DNA from: Sarcocystis neurona
Lineage: Eukaryota; Apicomplexa; Conoidasida; Eucoccidiorida; Sarcocystidae
Reading direction: 5' to 3'
DNA length: 64,000 nucleotides
Assembly: GCA_000727475.1 (NCBI GenBank)
Contig: KL647291.1
Coordinates: 844,325-908,324, forward strand
Part shown: piece by piece, positions 33,901-42,900 of the stretch
Numbering within the stretch: the first letter of the stretch is position 1
How the letters are laid out: each line of letters begins with the position of its first letter
Program-made: the position numbers and the translations under genes
The notes under the pieces: model-generated
What the model was told of the DNA's origin: nothing
Seen by the model: the letters and a program-made list of their open reading frames with translations, nothing else
The model's database searches: none

Positions 33901-36900
33901 GGAGCAGCAGTAGAAAGCAGCAGAGGCAGCAGCATCCGTAGCAAGCACACTTCAGCAGCAGCAGCAGCTATCACAGCAGCAGCACCATTAGCAGCCACAG
34001 CAGCAGCACCTGCAATAGCAAGCACAGCAGCAACAGCAGCAAACACAGCAGCAGCAAACACAGCAGCAGCAATCACAGCAGCAGCATCAGGAGCAGCCAC
34101 AGCAGCAGCAGCTGTACAAGCGAAACCCAGCAGCTGCAGTACACTGGCACGTGTAAGAGAAGCATATAGCAAAAAGTGAGAGCAGCACCGCAGTGCCGCA
34201 GCAGACGCAGGCCTGCAACAGACTATCACGAGAGTAGCTCTTGCTAAAACAGCAGCCCTACGGCTAGCTACTGCAGCCACATAGAAGATAAAAGATAGCT
34301 GCCGCACCGTCGTGCCGCAGTCTCGTTCTTCTCTGTTTTCCGCCAAGTGCGCCAGGAGCAACAGCAACAGGAGTCCCACCAGTAGCAGCACCAGCAACAG
34401 CAGCGCACTCGTTAAACTGCGACGACGGCAGTGATCAAAGCAGCACCAGCGGAGAATATAACAGCAAGAGCATACCAGTAGTAAAAGCCAGCAAGACCCT
34501 AGATATCCACACATATATATACGTATATATACGTGTATATATATGTATATGTAGATATAGCTGCATAGTTGAATGTAGAGGAAATTTGTATGCACGTAGG
34601 AGGAGAGTTATATCAGGAGCAGGGGTCGCGTCGAATCACACAGCAGCGAGAGCAGGACAGCCGGCAGCACGGCAGTAACAGCAGGAGGTGCAGCAGCAGC
34701 AGCAGCAAGAGCAGGAGGGCCGGCAGCAAGAGCAGGAGGGCCGGCAGCATGGCAGTAACAGCAAGGGCAATGGCAGCAGCAACAGGAGCTGCAGCAGCAG
34801 CAGCGCGAGCAGTCCGAAGCGGCAGCAGCAGCAGCAGCAAATCGTCGCAGTAGCACGTGATGCACTAGCAGCAGCAAAAGTCATTGCATCAGCCGAAGTT
34901 GCCTAAACAGCGGCAGAAATGGCGACCCGCATCCTTACACGCAGCAGCAGCAACAGAAAAGTCACAGCAGCGGCTGCAGCTGCGCCAATCGCAACGTAAA
35001 GAGCAACAGCAACAGCGGGAACACCTTTTTCGTAGCAGGGGACAGGTATGCTAGCAGCGAGTTTAGCATATAAAGCACGCGGAGTATTCCAGCAGCACCA
35101 GCTCTCTGCCTTCAGCAGCAGCAGCTTCCTTCAACAGCAGCAGCAAGTCCTTCCAAGAGCAGCAGCAGAAGAAAAAAAAGACACCCTGTAGCAGCCCTTG
35201 CAGAGCCACACACAAGAAGATACAAGATTACCCCATGAGCAGCAGAGGAGCGGCAACTGAAGCAGGAGAGCTCCTGCAGCAGCAGAGAAGGAGAAGGAGA
35301 AGGAGGAGGAGGAGCAGCAGCAGCAGCAGAGCAGCAGACGAATAGAAGCAGCGCTAGCGGAACAGGCGCAGAAGAAGAAGCGCAGCAGAGGAAGCGCAGC
35401 AGCAGCAGCGAGTCACCCGAAGAAGTGCAGCAGCCGAGGAGAAAACGTGGAGCTCGACAGCAAAGAGCAGCAAGAGCAGGTCGAGTAACAGCGGCAAGAG
35501 AAGTCTCTCTCAAACAGCGAGGCAGCAAAGATAATTTACAGTCGACGACAGCGACAGCCCCAGCCCACCAGGCCCTTGACACACGTAGCGCTTGTGCATG
35601 CGGCAAAGATATACACATACAAGTATGTGTCAGTGTAGAGGGAGAGGAAGAAAGGGATAGAGACAGATGGGTATATCTGTACACGTAGATGCGACGATGT
35701 AGAGGGAGAGGCAGATAGAGAGAGAGAGATGGATATATATATATATATATGTATTCATGTATACATATATATATATACATATATATACACACGAATAGAT
35801 ATAGGTGTTCACGCTCATATGCACATATGCATCTCCATCTAAGCTGACCCACACATATGAAAAGATATATATATATATGTAGGTATATATGATTTGCATA
35901 CGGAGAGAGATAGATAGCTATATAGAAATAGATAGATATAGGGAGAGATGGATATATATAGCTGGATATACAGACAGATACACGTATAGCAATTTAGGTA
36001 AAGAGGAGTAGGTGAAGGCATATATAAAGGTAGAAACATACAGATATAGAGTGGCACACACAGACGTAGATAGGCAGAGGTAGAGAGACGGCTAGATATG
36101 GAGAGAGACAGATAGCTACAGGTAGGCACACGGAGAGGCGGATGGGATGGGGACACATACACGTATGGGGGATATATCGATACAGGCATAAGTAGATAGA
36201 AGGAAAACAGCGAACGACAGACGGATATAGAGAAAGCAAGAGATATAAACGTGGACAGACACAGAGACAGATGCACGAAAAAAGATAGTCACCCAAATAG
36301 AGAGAAACACCGAGACGGAGAGAGGGTGGGATATTTAAACACAGATATATAGATATAACAAGATGTAGGTGTGGAGACACAACTGAATAGAGAAAGATAA
36401 ACGCAGATAGACAGACACAAGGAGAGACATACAGAGAGGCGCAGGTAGGGAAATGTGCGTAGAGACTGACACAGAGGAATCCACGGAGACAGGGGGGCAC
36501 AGATAGAAACAGATATACAGACGGAGAGAGACACAAACTGAGGAGAACACGGAGGTGGACAGACACAGAGACACAGAAATAGACAGATGAAGAGATGGAC
36601 AGATACAGGCAGATAGGGAGACCGGAGAATAGAACTCGCTTGAGAGGTAAAGAGAGAGAAATAGAGAGGGACAGAGACATAGAGGGGCCCAGGAAGACTG
36701 AACAGCAGCAGAAGTCATCACAGGAGATAGCGAGAGACACAGACAGATACAGACAGACAAGAAAAGACGGAAAAGTCGAAGTCGCGAGAGATAAAAAGGC
36801 AGATAGAGACATATAGAGAGAGGAAGGGCGAAGGACACACGCTGCGCGACAAACTTTCCCCCTTCTGTCTCTTTCCGTGCTTGGGTTTGTTGCTTTTTAT

Positions 36901-39900
36901 CTCCGCAGGAACAGAGACACAGACCTCTTTGGGAGAGTCTTTCATCTTCAGGCGAGCGTAGAAGGTCATGTAGTCGTTAACCGTAAGGAACTCGGGAATT
37001 CGGTCTTTCTGGCGAACAGCAGCACACGCTCTCCGCGACGGAGACAATATTTTCACACGTAGCTCACACTCAAACACACAAGCATATACATATACATACG
37101 CATGTATACACATGTAATACATATACGTGTACATACACATATACGTGTACACATATGTAATACATGTACATATACACACATAGACATATACATACACGCA
37201 TGCGTACGCCCACACACACACATATACATATAGACGTACATACACATATATTTATGTATATACATGTACATATACGTATACGTACACACATACATACACA
37301 CATACATATACATGTATATGTACATCTACGTATACACATGTATATACATATGCATATACATACACATATACATACACACATACATACGCATATACGTATG
37401 CACACACATACACATACACACACATATACATACACATATACACGTACACATACATATATATATATCTGCGTAATGTTTTCGTATGCAGATGTTGTGCACA
37501 CACAGGTAGACACACAGTTGAATGCCGAGTGCGTTTACTTGCAAGCGGAGAGAGAGTGAAGATCGAGCCCCAGAGACGCAGGAACAGAGAGACAGCAAAG
37601 ACTTATCAAATTATACATACAAATGTAGAGAGTTTTATACAGGTAGGTCACGACGCTTAAAGAGAATACTCGTGTCGAAGGAGAGGCAGGAAGAGAGACA
37701 CATGAAAAGGAAAAGAAGATGAGAAATGTGAGACTGCCCTACACAGACGGACACACTTCTGTGCGAACCTGCTGTTCACAGAGACGTGGAAAGGAATTTT
37801 GACGTATCTGTTGACGCCTGTGTAAGAATTCACACACACACACACACACGAAGATGGACGTGCGCACGTATGGACGCGTGGTACACATGTAAATGAATGC
37901 ATATGTGTGCACCTGTAGGCGTGTGGGCATGAGCGAGTAAATAACCTATAGCCACATATTTCTATATATATATACGTGTATCTGTCTGCGTGTATGTAGC
38001 ACACGTATGTAGATAAGAGTGTACCCCAATACGTACAAACGAATGCACATATACGTATACATATATATATGTGTATATGCGTATATGTGAACACGGAAGA
38101 GATAAGGAGACTTCACAAAGAAATGCGCGCAGCTTCACATAGTATGGTGAATCTCCTTGCACGTACGTAGACATGGAGAAAGAGGCTCCTGTGTGTGCAG
38201 AAGAGAAAGGGAAGAATGTAGGAGAAAGATTCGCTTCAGACGGGAGAGGCACAAGCCCAGTGCTGCTGCGGCAAACATGTCAATATCTACCTACTGCATC
38301 TCGAGGCCCGCAACATATATAAAATTACTTCGTCACCGAGAGACACAGAAATAGAGTCGAATTCAACATTCTTGTGCACAAAGCCGTGAGACAGTGTGCG
38401 ACGTAGTGGACAATAGACAACAGATGTGTGTCGGCCAGGGTTTTCGCTACACGTAGAAAAGTGGGGAGATTTCTACGAAAGGCGTGCTGTCGCACATCTC
38501 TTTACCACCCACCGCCCGTTTCCCTGTACAAATATATGTATGGATCAGGAATTGACTCACCCACCTCTCTACACATATATTTACGTACACACATGTGTGT
38601 ATACTTGTAGTACTAGCACACACATATGTATGTACGGATAAAAGGAGACGAGAAACAGAAAGCAAGGCGGTGGGAACGCGCCCGTGTTGCTACCAGAGGA
38701 GACCCAGGAAAATTAGTACACGGAACATGAGCTGCCAAGGGATCTCTCTGTACCTCCCTGAAAAACGCTCTATATACGCGCGTGTGAATAGTGGTACACA
38801 AACGCACACTCTCAGTCACTTACATATATATATGCGTATATATATGTGGATCGAATGACGTACATATATATATATATATATGTATATATATACATGTACG
38901 TGCTTCTGTGCACATGTTGGCGTACCAAAGTATACTCCTGCATATATCCACGCAGAGCTCTCGCTCTCCTCTCTCTCTCTATTCCTCTGTCTCTCTCTTA
39001 TGTATATACTTTCGTAGGTACGTCGACAGAAAAAAAGAAAATTCTTCTCCAGCGACGTGGCAATGTATCTAATGAAAGCAAGTGTAAATGGAGAACTGGA
39101 GATTTGTGTACCACAGAAAGATCCACTCACACACACAGATATGTAGATCACTGCTTCTGCCTGCCCCAGACATAAATATATATATATATATATATCCACC
39201 CACGCCCGTACACGGGCAGCTCCACATTCACCTAGACATATTCAAGCGTGCGTCGGCAGAAAAGCGTATCTCGCTTTGTATTCTTTCAAATACAAGCGAG
39301 TCTCTTGTTACGTAGACGCATAGATGTGTGCACGTCGCCTTCTGCAGCTGTAGACACCTGTCAATATACACAAGTGACCGCGCAAACATGCATATATATA
39401 TATATATATATGTACATACATATGCATGGGCGTGTATGTGAAGAACGTGCGTGTGTATACATAGGACTCCTTGTTCCCTACGGTACGTATATGTACGTGG
39501 TATATATACACGTATACGTATAGACTGGCATACAACTTGACGAAGATAGTAGAGGAGATTTGCTAGAACAGGGTTGGGGTGTGTCTCTGAGTTTCTTGTG
39601 CTGCTGCTTTTGCTTCTGTTTGCGCGGGTGATGAGGCCTGGGCCTGTCCTGCGTCGTCCACATTCATTTCTTGCTCCTCTATCACTTAGCGAGTAGATGC
39701 GGTGTCACTGGCTGCCGCCGTTCCATGTGCAGGGTCGCTCTTAGCTCGCACGTTTCCTGCTGCTGCTGTCCTTCCTGTTGCTGGCCTGTTCGTGTGGCTT
39801 TGTGTGAAGCTGCTGCTGCTCTGCGTCTGCAGCCGCGACACCTCTCCTGTCGCTGCTTCGCTTCACCCTCCTGTTCTCCTTTGCCTTTTCCTTTCTGTTT

Positions 39901-42900
39901 CCCGGTGCGGAGTTCTTCGTCCCTGTTTTCTCTTCTTCTCCCGCTCCGGCTTCTTCTTCCTAGTGTCGTGTTCTTCCTGCCCTTCCCTTCTCGTGATATT
40001 CTGTTCTCCGCTGCTTTTCCTGCTCTTCCTTCCTGTTGCTCTTCTGTTTTCTGCTGCTTTCTTGCCCCCTCATTCTATTGCCTTCCCGTGTTTTCTGGTG
40101 CTTTCTTTCTCTTTGGTTCCCATGCTTTCTTGTGTTTTACGCTGCCTTCTTGCTCTTCGTTTCTCTTGCTCACCTGTCTTCAGCTGCTTTCTTGCTCTTC
40201 CTGCCTCTCGCTCTCCCCTGTTCTACGTCGCTGTCTTGGTCCTTCCTTCTCCTCTGGATCTCCCCTGTTCTACGCTGCTTCTCGTGGTTCTTCTTTCTCT
40301 TGCTCTTCCGTTTGCTGCTTCTCTTACCTGCATAACATATGTAACGTAGGACGAAAGAGGCTCTTCACGTGGGAGGCCTAAGTAGTAGAGACCCCCTTCG
40401 TGAAGCACTCGCGAAGACGGAGGAGATCTTCCTGCGTGACCGAAGACAGGAAAGGCGGCAGCGACACAGGAGAGAAGAAGAGGACGCAGCGACAGTAGCC
40501 TTTCTACAAGGAACGGCGACTGTGTGTAGTAGAGAAAAGCAAAAAGCAGGCTGTGTATCGCGTGCGGCAACAAAACATGTCCACACAAAGAAGGGAGAAG
40601 AGAACGGAGGAACAACAGACAATAGGAACAGAAGGAAACGCCACCCTGTTAGCAGCTGCTGCTGCTTCACTGGAGACACGCACGAGGAGCAACAATACCA
40701 GCAAAGGAAGAATGCTGCAACAGGAGCAGCAGCACGAGAAGGACAAAGACTGCAGCGGCCGCAGCTGTCAGGGGACGTACGAAAGAAGCACCAGCAGCAG
40801 CGCCAGCAAATGAAGAAAAACAGCAGCACGGGCAGCAGCCGGAGCACAAACGACGCACCAGTCGCAACAGCAAACACGCAAGAGCCGTAGCAGCTTGTGA
40901 CATGCCGAAGTTGCAGCAGCAGCAGCAGCAGTGAACGAGACGCGGCAGCGGCTGCAGGAGAAGAACCCTCGCTTCTTTCACAGCCGCAGCACAGCATCGA
41001 AAGGGGACCAGAATCCGCTGCTGTTGCTTGCCGCCTTCTCGTCGCTGTGTTGCTTCTTCTGCTCCTCAGGGTGTTCTCTTTCTCTGCCGCTCCGCACCTC
41101 CTTTGGCGTGTCCTGTTGCTGCAACGTGGGACTGCGGTAAATCTTCCGCTGCCGCTTCTGCTGCTTCCTAGCTCCTGCTGCTGTCGTTGCTGCACTCCGC
41201 ATCTTCCGTCCTGTTGCTGCCGCTTGCGCGTACCTCCATTCCTGCTGTTGGTGTTGCGTGTGGAATTCTTCCTACTGCTGCTGCTGCTGTACGCCATTGC
41301 TTTTCCGGGTCCCCCTCCCGCCGGTGCTGCTCCTTCACCGTTCTTCCCCTCTCTCGGAGTTCCTGCTTCCGTGATCGCACCGGACGCACCTCAGCCAGTT
41401 GCCCCAGCACCTCGCAGTCGTTTTGCTGCTGTGATTGCTGCTGTTGCCAGCGCCCTGCGTCTGCTGACTTCTGCCTCCTTCATGATGCTGCTGTCCCCCT
41501 CTCTCTTTCTCTTGCTGTACTGTTGCCGTCGCTACTTCTACCGCAGTTGCTGCTGCTACTGCAGTTGCTGCTGCTACTGCAGTTGCTGCTCCTGGTGCTG
41601 TTGCTGCTCCTGGTGCTGTTGCTGCTCCTGCTGCTGTTGCTGCTCCTGCCGCTGTTGCTGCTCCTGCCGCTGTTGCTGCTCCTGCTGCTGCTGCTGCTCC
41701 TGCTGTTGTTGTGTACACTCGCTTACCTGCTAGGGCATTGAGGAGGGTAGTTTTGCCCGAGCCACTGGGGCCCATTATCACAAGCAGCTGTCCGGGTGGA
41801 GCGTACAGAGTTATGTCTTTCAGTATGGTTTTGAATGTACCTCCTTCAGTCCCGTCTCCGTCTCCGGGCGCCCCGCTTCCCGTCTCCGCCGTCTCCACAG
41901 TCAACTTCCTCCCGCTGCTGCTTCGCACGGCGGCGTCTCTCTTCCCTCCTTCCTCTTCATCCGCCTCACTCCCTGCTCGTGCCGCACAGCATCTTTTTCC
42001 CGAAGCCGTCTTCACGTCTCCCTTCCTCCCCCCCCCCTGGTGGACACGCAGGATGCGAACGATCAGCAGCAGCAGCAGCGGCAGCAGTGCCTGCACCAGC
42101 GGAGGGGAGGTGCTGTTGGGGCGTCGGCTGCCTTTGCAAAAAAGAAGCAAGAGGCTTTCCAGGACAGGCCTGAGTCGCTGCTGCGCCTCCTGCTGCTGGT
42201 GCTCCTGCTGTTGGTGCTCCTGCTACTGCTGCTCGTGATGATGGTGAAGTTGCTCGTCCGCCCTTGTTCTCTTCTGTTCCACGTGTGGCTGGTACTGCTT
42301 CTTCTTCTCCTATGTATGCCGCGGGTGCTGTGAGTGAGGCACTCTGGCGTGTGCGTCTGGGTAGGAACCCGGCTTTTTCCCTTTGCGTAGTTTCGTAGCA
42401 GTGACGTCCTTTTTTGCACGATCGCGCAAAACCTCCCCTTCTCGTGCATGCTTTCTCTTCTTCTTCTTGGTCGTTATCCTCCTCCTCATCCAATTCGTAA
42501 CGGTAGGGTCTGTCATCGACTCCGGCGCCTCCCTGCTGCTGCGTCCTACTGAAACCTGCTTCTGCCATCGCCCCGCCTTTTCGAAGAGCAGCAGCAACAG
42601 CAGGGAGACAGGGGATGTGAGTGCTCGAACGAATAGAAAGAGAAAAGTGCTCCGCAACTACAGTAATTGGCTTTATTTTCACTGCCGGTGCAGCAGGTCC
42701 TGCAACAGCACTACCACGTTTGGTAGGGGCTGCAGCGGCTGCAGCAGCAGAAATCGGCTTCCTTTCCTCCTTTGCCGCAGAGGAAGCAGCAGCAACGGAG
42801 GAGGAGGAAGCAGAACGCGAGAGCAAAGGCACTGCAACAGCGCCCTCCATGTTCGTTCTGTAGCCTGCTGCTGCTGCTTCTTCTGCTGTTTCTTCTGCTG

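Noticed and set aside
33245..34595. Leu/Cys-, Ala- or Ser-rich open frames of up to 293 codons
   Set aside because: These are all products of the CAG array in ABCG intron 3; composition follows the triplet and no domain is present.
39671..40381. 236-codon plus-strand frame rich in Ser, Leu, Phe and Cys, resembling a membrane protein
   Set aside because: Hydrophobicity comes from a CT-rich tract antisense to ABCG intron 2 and exon 2. There is no start context, conserved motif or splice partner.
40365..40560. Minus-strand frame reading [17 protein letters not shown], which looks like the ABCG VTQED motif
   Set aside because: It is the wrong frame of exon 2. The correct frame gives YVTYVMQKD after splicing to exon 3 and matches all phases.
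40897..41741. 278-codon plus-strand frame ending in Cys/Ser repeats
   Set aside because: It is antisense to ABCG intron 1 and overlaps the exon 1 donor. The ending is the TGCTCCTGCTGCTGT array.
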